The position numbers were made by a program, and so were the translations under genes. DNA of 64,000 nucleotides, from the NCBI GenBank assembly GCA_019925795.1, contig CM034298.1:54400365-54464364 (forward strand), in the 5' to 3' direction. Origin of the DNA: Dendrobium chrysotoxum (taxonomy: Eukaryota; Streptophyta; Magnoliopsida; Asparagales; Orchidaceae). The notes beneath the pieces are model-generated. The model had not been told where the DNA came from. It was given only the letters and a program-made list of their open reading frames with translations, and did no database searches. How positions within the stretch are numbered: the stretch's first letter is position 1; the number at the start of each line of letters is the position of its first letter. This document shows positions 1-11,162 of the stretch, piece after piece.

Positions 1-52
1 ATATCTGGAAGGCGATCAGCTAGGAAAAACTCAGTTTCAAGGAAGGCCAGCA

Positions 53-379
53 ATGCAAGGAAAACCACCTGTTCAAGTAAAAGGAGAAGCATCAGATGTT
101 AAAGGTAATCAACCCGTGAAAGCTAGAGTGTTTGTCATTACACCCCAGGAAGCCAAGGATTTAGAGGAGGTGATTACAGGTATACTTTTGATTTCTAAAA
201 AATTTAGCACAGTTCTTTTTTATTCTAGTGCATCCCATTTGTTTATTTCTAAAGAATTTTGTTCTGATTTATCTATTGAGATTGCATGTTTTACACCTAC
301 TTTGTGTGTTATGATGCCAACGGGAGATAGTTTGCCTGCCAATAGGATGTCTTATAAATTTGGATATTCAGGATCATAA
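53..379 (+). pseudogene. gag-protease remnant of the Tekay-like element
   Basis: This 108-codon open stretch matches the junction between gag and the retropepsin domain of gypsy polyproteins. It runs from a basic linker (residues ~20-35) to the protease core. The usual Leu-Phe-Asp-Ser-Gly-Ala active-site context reads LFYSSASHLFIS, so the catalytic Asp is Tyr and the following Gly is Ser. The protease cannot be active as read. The next element-coded stretch continues in other frames after stop codons. Confidence 0.75.
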
Positions 380-781
380 GTTTTTAACAGAATTGATTAT
401 AGTGCATATTAAAATATTTGACATCATTTTGGGAATGGATTGGTCAGTTAAACATTTTGCTACAATTGAATGTTAAAATAAGAGAATAAAATTTAATTTA
501 CCAAATGAGAAGACATTCCATTTTCCCTGTGAGAAAAATGCAACATCCTCTCTTGTTAGCACAGTGAAGATGGTAAATATTTGAGGAGGAGTGAGTTAGT
601 GTTCTTAGCTAAAATGGAGTTCTTAAATAAAGATGTTCAGGAATTACAAAAAATTCCAATAGTCTCTGAATTTTCAAATGTCTTTCCTGAAGAATTACTT
701 GGATTACCACCCAAAAGAGAAGTTAAATTTGGCATAGAACTATAATCAAGAACATCAACAATCTACAAGTCTCCTTATAGG

Positions 782-1941
782 ATGGCTCTAAAGGAATTGC
801 AAGAGTTAAAAACTCAATTACATGAATTGATGAATAAGGGATTTATCCGGGCAAGCCATTCACCTTGGAGTGCACCTATACCTCTTGTTAAGAAGAAGGA
901 TAGATCCATGAGAATGTGTATTGATTATAAAGAACTGAACAATAGATCCATGAGAATTTGTATTGACTATAAAGAGCTGAACAAAGTAACTATTAAGAAC
1001 AAATATCCACTACCCCGCATAGATGACTTGTTTGATCAATTAGCAGGTGCTACAATATTTTCTAGAATTGATTTAAGACCTGAATATCATCAAGTGAGGG
1101 TTAAAGAAGCAGATGTCAGTAAGACGGCTTTCGAGATGAGGTATGGTCATTTTGAGTTTAGAGTCATGCCGTTTGGGTTAACAAATGCTCCTGCTATCTT
1201 TATGGATATAATGAATCAGATTTTTACAAACTATATAGATAAGTTTGTGATTGTTTTCATTGATGACATTCTATATATTCGAGGACTGATGAGGAGCATG
1301 CTGAATATTTAAGAGTAGTTTTGGAGACATTTAGAAAGAATCAGTTGTATGCAAAATATTCAAAATGTGAATTTTGGTTAAGGAATATTACCTTCTTGGG
1401 GCATATTATCAGTAGTGAAGGAATTTCAGTAGATCCACAGAAGATGAAAGTAATTGTGGAATGGTCTACACCAAAGAATGTTATAGAAGTTCGTAACTTC
1501 TTAGGATTGGCAGAAAATTACCGAATGTTTGTTAAAGGATTTTCACAGATTACTATGCCTTTGTCCAAGCTAATGGGAAAAGAGGTAAAATTTGAATGGA
1601 CAACTGAATGTGAGAAAAATTTTCAGACATTGAAAGGGCATCTGACTACAGCACCAGTGTTCACACTTCCCTCAGGAATAGAAGGATTTCAGATTTACAG
1701 TGATGCTTCTCTGAGGGGTTTGGGATGTATTCTAATGCAGAATAGAAAGGTAATTGCATATGCATCGAGACAGTTGAAGCCCCATAAAAGAAATTATCCC
1801 ACTCATGATTTAGAGCTGACTACAGTGGTATTTTCTTTGAAGATTTGGAGACATTATCTGTATGGGGTAAGATGTGAAATCTTTATTGATCATCAGAACT
1901 TAAAATACATATTTTTACAAAAAGAATTAAACCTGAGATAG
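782..1941 (+). pseudogene. Reverse transcriptase-RNase H remnant (Tekay-like)
   Basis: Two open stretches (782-1312 and 1321-1941) in different frames give the RT palm and RNase H of a gypsy element. The catalytic RT motif VFIDDIL (about 1251-1271) and the MPFGLTNAP motif are intact. A frameshift at about 1290-1320 separates them from the thumb and RNase H (FQIYSDASLRGLG). A TAG at 1939-1941 ends the RNase H, and recognisable residues continue beyond it (DALSRKA near 2020). An internal 42-bp tandem duplication is listed separately. Confidence 0.85.
902..985 (+). repeat. 42-bp in-frame tandem duplication in RT
   Basis: Units 902-943 and 944-985 both encode a 14-residue segment of RT motif 1 (RSMRMCIDYKELNN, then RSMRICIDYKELNK). 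The copies differ at a few bases, so the duplication is not brand new. It keeps the frame but would add 14 residues to the RT fingers. Confidence 0.85.
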
Positions 1942-2291
1942 AGAAGATTGTTAGAACTCATTAAGGACTATGATGTGGATATTCAATATTGTCTAGGAAA
2001 AGCCAATATTATGGTTGATGCCTTGAGTCGCAAAGCTACAGGAATGATGAATTGGTGATTACTCAAATGGTTCAATTGATCAAGGAAATGGAAAATCTGC
2101 AATTGGAGATTAGAGATTTCAAAAATGTGGAATTTTTACATCAGATGATAGTAAAGCCCACTTTAACAGATCATATCAAAGAAGCTCAAAAGCTCAGTAG
2201 TGAATATTCAAAATTGATGGAGCAAGCCTAGTCAGGAAAATGACCAAATCCTTCTGTTGATGTTAATGGAATCATTAGACACAAATTCCAA

Positions 2292-3590
2292 TTGTGGGTA
2301 CCTAATAATCCGGATTTAAGAAAGAAAATTTTGCAAGAAGCTCATCATTCTAGCTATATAATTCATCCAGGCAGTACCAAAATGTATAAAAACTTGAAAT
2401 TAATATTCTGGTGGCCATGTATGAAGAGAGACATTGCTGAATATATAGCTAAGTGTGAAGCCTATCAAATTGTGAAAGTTAAACATCAATGACCTAGAGG
2501 ATTACTGCAATCATTACCTATCTCTGAGTGAAAGTGGGAAGAAATTGCAATGGATTTTGTTATGAGATTTCCCAGATCCAGACAGGGACATGATAGCATT
2601 TGGGTGGTTATTGATAGACTGACAAAATCAGCTCACTTTTTGCCTATCAAGCAAACTGATTCAGTAGACAAATTGGCACGCCTGTATGTGAAAGAGATTG
2701 TCAAATTACATGGTATTCCAAAAGTTATTGTTTTAGATAGAGATGGTAGATTTACTTCTAGGTTGTGGAAAAGCATTCATGAAAGCTTGGGCACAAATCT
2801 GCATTTCAATACAACTTTTCATCCTCAGACTGACGGCCAATCTGAAAGAACCATTCAGGTACTGGAAGACCTGTTGAGATTATGTGTTTTAGATTTACAG
2901 GTAGCTAGAAGGATCACATATCTTTAATAGAATTTGTCTACAACAATAGCTATCAATCCAGTATACAAATGACACCATACGAAGCACTTTATGGTAGAAA
3001 GTGCAGAACTCCCTTAACTTAGATTGAGGTAGGAGAAAGACAGTTAATGGGCCAAGAATTAGTTGAGGAAGTAATTGAGAAAATCAAATGAATCAGAGAC
3101 AGATTAAAAGCTGCTCAGGATCGCAAACAAAAGTATTATGAACTCAAGCACAGAGCAGTAGAGTTTGAAGTGAGTGACTTTGTATTTTTGAAGGTTAAGC
3201 ATGTGAAAATTACAGCCAGATTTGGACAGGGAGGCAAATTAAATCCTAGGTGCATAGGACCTTTTGAAATTATTGAAAGGATTGAAAAAGTTATAAACTT
3301 GCTCTTCCAAGTGACATGTCCGATATTCCCAATGTTTTTCATGTATCTCTATTAAAAAAATGGGTTTCAGATATATAAGGGAATTTCACATGATGAAATT
3401 GAGCAACAGAAGAATCTGACTTATACTGAAGAACCAGAAAGAATACTAGATTTTGATACTAAACAGCTCATAAATCGTCAGATTATGTTAAAGTGAAATG
3501 GAAATACCGACCTGAAAAAGAGCAACCTGGGAGAGGGAAGAAAACCTTAAACTGAAATTTCCTAATTTGTTTAATGACCACTTAGTTAAT
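2292..3590 (+). pseudogene. Integrase and chromodomain remnant (Tekay-like)
   Basis: The pieces at 2292-2492 (zinc-binding HHCC region, with the CxxC changed to CEAY), 2550-2927 (DDE core: MDFV, VLDRDGRF, TDGQSER) and 3170-3355 (C-terminal domain, FGQGGKLNPRCIGPFEI) belong to one integrase broken by stops at about 2490 and 2930. Further stops interrupt a degraded chromodomain-like tail near 3430-3600 that ends at the polypurine stretch before the LTR. Confidence 0.8.
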
Positions 3591-3620
3591 AAATTTCAAA
3601 GACGAAATTTCAATGTGGGG

Positions 3621-5419
3621 TGATTTATAATACCCAAAATAAATATAAGTATTTTTTCATTTAATTCTAACCAAAATTTTGAAATTTTGAGTATAAGTTA
3701 ATTAAAACATTTTCTTATATATTAATTCAGTAGTGAAAACAGTAGCTTTTCCACTCAAAGCCACATGCATTGGAGGAGGCTGTGAGTGGGAAATCCTGCA
3801 GCAGAAATGGGTTTAGTGGAATAGGAATTACTATATTTTAATATTAGTAGAATAGCTGCAATGCCTTAAGCCCTCTCTTCTTCATTTCTACAACCCGATT
3901 CCCTGGCCTAGCGTCTGAAGCTTTCCGTGAGCTGAGCGGGGACAGGTGCTACTGGGCGTAGCTAAGGCAGGCAGCGGTGGGGAAAATTTCAGCAAAACAA
4001 GGTAAAAAAAATTAGGTAGATGTGTAGTTAGTGGCTGAAATTGTTGTTTAGCTGAAATTAACTACTGTTTGCAAATTCTCAAACAAATTCTCAAATTCTA
4101 AGTAAGATGGCTGCTACTAAATACTGAATTCAGGAAACAACTGATGTTGGACTGCTGTGGTTACTGTTGGGCTCTTTGTGTGGCTAATTTCTGAGGTAAT
4201 GAGAGGTAGGAAGGAAGTTTAGTATTGTAGAAAGCTAAAGAAATTAGTAATTGTATTTTTTGTACTAGTGTGTGCATAAATAGTAAAGAGAGTAGTGAAA
4301 ATTGTTCCTATAGTTGATGAAATTAGTATATATTGTTGATGAAAAATGAATTTTTGAATGCAGAGTGTGCTGAATTTACTAGGAAAAGAAGAAAGAAGGA
4401 AAAGAGAGAAATTAGGAAGGAGAAAAGGAAAGATTATGGGTTGAATGAGGAAGAGTCTAATTGTGGTTATTCATAAGATAGTCATGTTATTTTATTTATT
4501 TTAAGCATGTGTATAAGCATGTGTAAATAAAGAAATACATGTTTTAGGTGATGTACAAAAGGATAGGAAAACAGAACCTAGAAGAACGAATTCCAAGTGA
4601 GGTAAGATACCCAGACAATGCATAGAAAAATAATAGAAAGTCTATATATTTATTAATTCATAATTGATATATTTATGATAACATTCTAATTTCAGTTTAT
4701 TCATGCAATGGTTAATTCATTAATTATGCAATTGTTGATTCATTAATTATGCACAGTTTATTATTGTTAAAACTGAATGGTATTGGAAAGATGAACTTTC
4801 TAAAAGGCGAAAGACCTGACGAGATAAGCCTACACTCTCAAAATTATAAATTATAAAAGTTGAGAATTTGGACCCAACCTTGAATTAAAAAGTTGAAAGG
4901 GTGCAAAATCTTATAGCCATCATATGACTTGTTTGAAGTTATTGAACAGTTAATAAGATAAAAAATAATGTTATGCATTTCTTATGATCACTATTTAACC
5001 ATGTTATTATTATTTATTATACATTGCTTATGTATTCATTGAGCTCTACCTCATTAACTGTTGCTGTACTGCAGGAAAGGGGAAGGAGCCCGCAGGGCAT
5101 TAGAAAAAAAGGGTGACTTTTGGTGTATATATATTTTGGGTGTACATAAAGGTCCAAGTGAAGGCTGTACAAAAATTTTTGGGGCATGTAAATAAATTTT
5201 TAAAAATTTTAATAAAGCTATGTATTTCTTTTGATTATATGTAAAATTTAATTGATGTATATTATATGCTTCCTATTGTTAAGTACAAAACTTGATATAT
5301 TAAGAGAGTCTAAATATATTATTTTTTATATGGGTGTTAGTAAGAAGGGGTCTGTTTAGATTTTTCTTCTCTGTTATATTCTAGGTTAACTGTAGGGGGG
5401 GTCAAAATGGGGTGTGACA
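3621..5419 (+). repeat. 3' LTR of the Tekay-like element
   Basis: It begins with TGATTTATAATACCC directly after a purine-rich GTGGGG and ends TGTGACA, giving TG..CA ends and about 1.8 kb. It has no long ORF. The boundary at 5419/5420 is supported because minus-strand LINE coding sequence starts exactly there. The matching 5' LTR is outside the window, so I infer the ends from the motif and the LINE junction rather than from a pair. Confidence 0.75.
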
Positions 5420-5580
5420 TCCACTTTAACCATCCAACTTGAATTATACTAATAATATCCCCATCTATTTCACCATCACTCAGAACAATAGGCCCAAGAT
5501 ATCTAAAACGTGTGCTCTTATTAATAATTTGATCGCCCAAAGTCACAATCCCCCTACTAGATCTATTATTACTAAAATTA

Positions 5581-5663
<83 letters not shown>

Positions 5664-7320
5664 TAGATCTACCCAAACGAAAGCCTTCAGACTCTAAGGT
5701 TGACCTCCATAATTCAAGCTTAGCTTCAACTCCCTCTCTAGTCTTATCAACAAGAAGAATATCATCAGCAAAAAGCATACACCAGGGTACAACCTCTTGC
5801 AAATGTCTAGTGAGAACATCCATGAATAAAGCAAAAAGATATGGTCTTAAGTATGACCCTTGATGTAATCCATCTGAAATAGGAAAAGACTTGGTCAAAT
5901 CACCTTGTGTTTGAACACAAGTAACAACTCCTGCATACATATCCTTAATGACTTGAATATAAGTATTATTAACCCCTTTCTTATTTAGAACTCTCCATAG
6001 CACTTCTCTTGAAACTTTATCATATATTTTCTCTAAATCAATAAAAGTCTTATGTAGATCCTCCTTATTCTCTCCATACTTCTCCATCAAACCTCTCAAT
6101 AAATATATAGCTTCCATAGTAGACCAACTTGGCATGAATCCAAATTGATTTTGAGAAACATTATTGTCACGCCGCAACCTATGCTCCATAACTCTCTCCC
6201 ATAGTTTTAAAGTATGACACATTAACTTAATTCCTCTATAATTCGCACAATCTTGTGCATCATCTTTTTTCTTAAAAATATGAATCAACACACTCATTCA
6301 CCACTCATCAGGCATAGTTTTAGTCTTCAAAATAGTATTAAAAAGTTAAGTAAGCCAAGAAATTCCTTCATTGCCTAAGCATTTCCACACCTCTATAGCA
6401 ATATCATAAGGTCCAACAACTTTTCCACACTTCATTTTCTTTAAAGCCTCTTTAACTTCGATTTTATTAAGACGCCGATAAAATCAAAAATCTTTATTTT
6501 CATTTAGGATGCTAAGATCACTAAAGTCAATTACATTCTCATAATCTTAATTAATAAGTTTAGTAAACTATCTCCAATTTTTATAACAAATATTCTTATT
6601 TTTTATTTTTTCTTGCACATTCTGATTCCACCACCAACTATTTTTACTATTAGCAGCTTTTCTCTTTGATACTCCAAGCACATCTTTTGCAATATTCTTA
6701 ATATCGCTAGCTACTTTTTTCCACATAACATTAGCTTTCTTATGTGCAGACAAAATTTTAAGATTTAGAATCTTACTCTCAAAAATATTCTTGTTAGTAT
6801 TCTTTAAATGTCCCCATCAAGAACAACGATTTACTTTATTTTTAATATTCTGCTCATTCATCTTAAAGTCCAAAACTAATAAGCGATGTAGGGTACATAA
6901 ACTTTCACTCGAAATAACTTTGCAATCCAATTTTTTTCTTATAAAAAAATAATCAATATAAGTTTTACTATATCCATTCTTATAAGTGATGAGATGCTCA
7001 TCTCTTTTCTTAAATAAGATATTAGCAATTTCATGGACTAGCTTCTTTGCCCACATCCGCCAATGATGTGGGAACCCTTGCCTATTTAATACTGCACCCG
7101 AGCACCAATGCAGCGGCCCTTGCTCGCTTGTCGCTGTATTCGGGCCATAGAACACGCCGCTTTTAGGGAACGCCCTAGCATTAACATAATGTATTAAATG
7201 ATTTATGTCATGATTATTCGACAAGTTTTATGATGGCTGTCGATTACCTAACGCAATCCTCCATTTTTCTCATTCAGGACTTGGGACCTGACAACGACAG
7301 TGTTAATGCTATGTTCACTA
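5420..7320 (-). pseudogene. RTE-clade LINE, endonuclease and reverse transcriptase
   Basis: Read on the minus strand, 7040-6817 gives the end of an apurinic-type endonuclease (KRDEHLITYKNG, then TLHRLLVLDF) and 6297-5660 gives the reverse transcriptase, with TLKLWERVMEHRLR, FIDLEKIYDKVSREVLWR, GLHQGS and the catalytic FADDILL. At 5540-5420 it continues with FRYLGPIVLSDGEIDGDI and IQVGWLKW, and is then cut by the Tekay insertion. This order and wording fit plant RTE LINEs. Stops and frameshifts between the pieces make it a pseudogene. The stretch 7040-7230 reads open but I do not recognise it. Confidence 0.85.
5584..5656. repeat. (TA)n microsatellite inside the LINE RT
   Basis: A run of about 73 bp of perfect TA dinucleotides interrupts the LINE just after RSKIEY of the RT, at the position of the conserved TEYMEC segment. 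It keeps an artificial Ile-Tyr reading frame open on both strands. Confidence 0.95.
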
Positions 7321-7324
7321 ACAC

Positions 7325-7328
<4 letters not shown>

Positions 7329-7355
<27 letters not shown>
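7329..7355. repeat. 27-bp poly-C tract
   Basis: An uninterrupted C run next to the 5' side of the LINE. It may be a real homopolymer or of uncertain assembled length. Confidence 0.9.
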
Positions 7356-8317
7356 ACAAAAAAAACAAAAGAGAATATTGTTAACCTTAAAGTTATGAAA
7401 ATGGATAAACAAGTATAACTTCATTATGGTTTCCTATGGTTGATAGATTTAGATATCCTTTGATACTTTGAAACCCCAACCAAGTAATTAAGTTCAATAT
7501 TAATTCATGTGCATAACATTCATGAAAAATAGTTTTCATGACTTCATTTTCAATTTATGAACGCAACCTCCACAGCAGAATTCTCAGCTATGTTCATCCT
7601 GGCCCAAATATAATAGTATATACTAACTATACTGCTCTTGTAGAATGCAACTTAGTGAAAAATTCAACTATAAATTAAGTATATATGATTCTTTAAGTAA
7701 TTTCATATTTTGGATCAAGCTAGTTTGATTTCATAATTTGGATCAAGCAAGTTTGTCATATACCACCACTCATTTAAAATATTGGAAATATATCTAAAAT
7801 TTAGGCACCGTATATTCCCTTAAGCTTAAATTATCATCCCAAACTGATCAAAACTGATGGTGCCAGGTGGCAAAGCTAGAGCCCAGTTTTGTTAGAATGG
7901 TAAGTGTATTCTGCCATTTATTTCCCTTTAAATTATTGTAAGGAGCATATTAAAATTTCTAGAGGTGTGACTTACAACCTAGATAACTGCAAGAGACAAT
8001 AAAGCATCACAAATGACACAAGAAAATGAGAACTGCTTTAAATAATTTAAAACTTAAACTAAACTAGCACTGGATGGTCGTTTTTTTTTAATGAAGTGGA
8101 TGGTTGTTCTTCTCGTGTAACTCAAAGCCGATTTAAAAAGATTAGTTTTACCCATTTGTTTCACCAATCAAAGATGAAAATGCCATGGGAGAGAGAAATG
8201 AAAAATAAACTTGAAAAATCATGTTAATAACAGAGAATAAATTTATTTCATGCTAAGAAGATCTAAAATGAAAGTAATTTTTTGTTAATACAATTAACAA
8301 TGAAGTATAGAGAATTA
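7356..8317. other. No recognisable feature
   Basis: AT-rich sequence with stops in all frames. I searched it for the missing last exon of the host gene and did not find it. Confidence 0.6.
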
Positions 8318-9540
8318 TAGAGATGAGAAAAAATCTTTATATGAATTTTATTAACCTTGAAAAGGCATATGACCAAGTATCATAAAAACTGATTTGGTGC
8401 GGACAAGGAGGAGAGGCGTGTATTAAAGATAGGTTGAAGTTATTTAAAAAAGGTTAAATTTCAAAATGGGAAAAGAACTAAAATGGTCCCTTAACTATTT
8501 ATGAAAGATCAAAATAATCCTAAAATATATTAAAGAGTCATTTTGGTCCTTCAAGTCCTTAAAAAGGAACCAAAAATAGTCCTATGGTGAAACTATTTTG
8601 ATTCATCTTTAATGAGTTGAAGGACAAAATAATTTTTTAATAAAGTTGTGAACCATTTTGGTCCTTCACTAAGAGTCGTGGGATCGTTTTGGTCCTTCTC
8701 TCATTTCAAAATTATCCCCCGACTATTCATATTTGATTATTTTTTAGTCTCAGAATATAACGTTGCTCTAATTTAATCCCTCGACTATATAAAATTGATC
8801 CAAAATGATACCAATTGGGATCAATTTTATATCATAATTACAACATAAGGAACTATTTTTTATCAATTTTGTATATTCGAGAGACTAAATTGGGGCAATG
8901 TGATGCTCTGGGACTAAGTTGACCACATACAAATAATCTAGAGACTATTTTAAGATTTTTCTGTTTAAACAAAAATATGTAGTGGTGAATAGTATAATAC
9001 TTAGGTGTGAAATGACCAAAGAGTTCTCAAATATAATAGGTTATGTCAAGGATCAACATTAAATCCATATTTTTTCTGTTTTTGTGTTAAAGTGCTTACA
9101 AAGATATTAAGTGAAATACCTTCATGTATATTTCTTTTCCAAATGACATAATTCTGATTAGTAAAACATGCTAAAATAAGTGAAAAGTTAAGACAATGAA
9201 GAAAATATTTAGAAGATATAATGCTTAGAATTAGTAGAATAAAGTTTTTGTGAAATACAATTTTAGTAGGTGAAATATTAATCATTATCAACAAAAATTA
9301 TTAAAAGATGATGATGGTTTAATTATCTTGGATCTATTATCTTGAAGAATGAGGCTGAAGATGAAGAAAAGACTTCTAGAATTAAGATTGCGTGGTTAAA
9401 ATGAAAACACACCTCAAGAATACCAAGCCTCAGAAGGATATCATGTAAACTTAAAAATAAATTTTATAAAACTGCGAGTATATCATTGAGATTGATCATA
9501 AAGAGCTAGAGGCTTAAAGACAAATTCTTGAGGAAAATGT
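8318..9540 (+). pseudogene. Second RTE-clade LINE reverse transcriptase, highly decayed
   Basis: No long ORF exists, but the RT series is legible in order. It reads NLYMNFINLEKAYDQVS near 8331-8390, LCQGSTLNPYFF near 9042-9080, a degenerate palm (IPSCIFLFQMT) near 9110-9150 where the catalytic FADD has been lost, and WFNYLGSIILKNEAEDE with SRIKIAWLK near 9315-9400, ending near KLKNKFYKTA at about 9475. Many stops are present. It is on the opposite strand to the LINE at 5420-7320 and is an independent copy. Confidence 0.75.
8440..8975. repeat. Non-coding insertion inside the second LINE
   Basis: The LINE RT is interrupted after its FINLEKAYD segment and resumes at about 8976. The inserted sequence consists of repeated phrases such as TTTTGGTCCTT, and TTTAAA occurs near both sides (8448 and 8964 regions), a weak candidate target duplication. 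I cannot assign it to a family. Confidence 0.4.
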
Positions 9541-10075
9541 ATATACCCTCATAAGAGGATAAAAACCTAACACTTTTATGAAGATAAATTTTCATGCTTC
9601 ATATATTGCCTAATTAGATTTGAAAATGAAAATGTAAATGTGAAGCTTAATACAAAATCTTTTGTTCAAACATCATTTATCTTTAAAAATATTTCTCTTT
9701 TTATTTAGGAGTTAGTATCCATAATCTTTGACCAACCAATTGATATTCTAGTTTGTAAATCCAAAAAACCAGACAAAATAATATCTAATGTTTCAAAGCT
9801 ATTATTTGTTCAATGGTAACTCATGCTTTATTCTTTTCCAAAATGTTTAAGATTTAATGAATTATAAACATAATTAATTCCAATATAATTCTATTCTTTT
9901 GACAAATTGTTCGTTAAACCAAGTAAAGGTTATACATTATAAGACTAAAACCCGCATAAAATGTCAGGCTAGGCTTCAAACGGAACTAATATATCAGCGT
10001 GGAAGACTAACGGATTAATTAGATAAAGGATTGAGCATTATAGAAATACAACAGCCAAAAAAGAGCCTAGCTAAC
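9541..10075. other. Intron sequence, nothing recognised
   Basis: AT-rich, with no ORF or repeat recognised. It lies directly downstream (minus strand) of exon 15 and starts with its GT donor. Confidence 0.6.
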
Positions 10076-10156
10076 CTCATCTGCACAATGAAACTCTGAT
10101 AAGCTGATCCGTCTTTCATGCAAAACAAACTTCTGTTTTATCACAAGATCAATAAC
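10076..10156 (-). CDS. Host gene exon 15
   Basis: 27 codons from VIDLVIKQKFVLHERRI to SLSEFHCADE. Acceptor GTAG|GTTATT, donor GAG|GTTAGC. It follows GITRAT of exon 14 in phase 0. SEFHCADE is the conserved segment ahead of the missing final exon. Confidence 0.9.
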
Positions 10157-10557
10157 CTACAAAATTAAAGAAGCGATGTATCAGAGACACAAAAAATATC
10201 CCAAACAATGTGAAACTAAAGTACGACCTATTCAGCACCCACACTGCACGTGAGGCCATTTAAAAATGCAACAGTGCATCGTTTTTCCACTTTCTGAACG
10301 TTAAACGAGGCATTCCCAACCGTGAACCAATCAGAAATAATTGGGGAAGCTGAAGTCCATTAAAGTATTTTCGACTACTGAAGCCTTCCAACAAAGCAAT
10401 ACAACAGATAACTTCTCAAATCAATAGATTTCCATTATACGTGATAATAATCATCGAATCACCTCTAATTCAAACATTTAATCCACCATAGTTCAAAGCC
10501 TAAATAAAAATGATCCTTGGAGTCAGAACTTCCCGAAACTAGGCAAAAGGCTTTCCT
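10157..10557. other. Intron sequence before the copia element
   Basis: No ORF or repeat recognised. It lies between the exon 15 acceptor and the first copia LTR. Confidence 0.6.
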
Positions 10558-10815
10558 TGGCGGTACTAAGACTGCAAAGTTGGCCGCCACTCTTAATCAA
10601 AGGAAATCATTGGGCCTCAAGGGGAGGGAATCTCTCACAAATTTTCAAGGAAATAAATATGCGGAAGCTATAAAGTAGATTAATTTATTTCCAATGTAAT
10701 TAATAGTATTTATGGATAGCAATTATCAATTGTAATATACAATTCTATCACATTAATAGAGGGGCAAGCCGCCAAAGAAATACACATAAAATCAAATAAT
10801 TTATTTTTTCTTTTA
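10558..10815 (+). repeat. Copia 5' LTR, diverged
   Basis: Shares in order with 29026-29313 the phrases TTGGCGGT, TGCAAAG, CAATTGTAAT, GGGGCAAG and AAATACACATAAA. A sequence resembling the initiator-Met primer site (TGTTATCATGGATC) follows it. Confidence 0.65.
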
Positions 10816-11162
10816 TGTTATCATGGATCTAGGAACAAAGAAATATGAGTTTTACTACTATTATTATTTGTAATTTTCCCTTGTTCTAAAATCACCTCTA
10901 ATACTTGTTATCCACCCCCTAACCTTAGCCACTTGTGGCTATCTGCCTCCCACCTTTTGTCCTCCACAACCTATTGTCTGCCGCCTAAACTCCACCCCCC
11001 ATAACCTCTAACTACCACCGCAAGACATCTATTCCACCAAGAGGAAATCCTATTTTTCTTTTGAAGGGAAATGTCTTCTACATCAGAAATTATTGACCAA
11101 TCAAACTGTTATAAATGAGTACTAAAACTTTCAATCTTTATTCAGATTAAATTGAAGAAATT
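10816..11162 (+). other. Copia leader and possible gag start
   Basis: Begins with a primer-site-like TGTTATCATGG. An ATG at about 11072 opens MSSTSEIIDQSNCYK before a stop, which could be a gag N-terminus. Coding character is then lost into the inserted region. Confidence 0.35.

Larger units (their letters stand above)
1..5419 (+). mobile_element. Ty3/gypsy Tekay-like retrotransposon, 3' portion
   Basis: The window opens inside the gag/protease region of an LTR retrotransposon. Protease, reverse transcriptase, RNase H, integrase and a degraded chromodomain follow in gypsy order, then a 1.8-kb 3' LTR (TG..CA). The Tekay/Del assignment rests on the protein pattern and on the LTR ending in GTGTGACA. 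Every ORF is broken by stops or frameshifts, so the copy is dead. Its right end abuts minus-strand LINE coding sequence, which shows it inserted into that LINE. The 5' LTR is outside the window. Confidence 0.85.

Noticed and set aside
7040..7230. N-terminal part of the minus-strand ORF at 6817-7224 as LINE endonuclease
   Set aside because: Only the part below about 7040 matches the LINE. The rest (GPNTATSEQGPLHW and around it) is unrecognised, so I did not name it.
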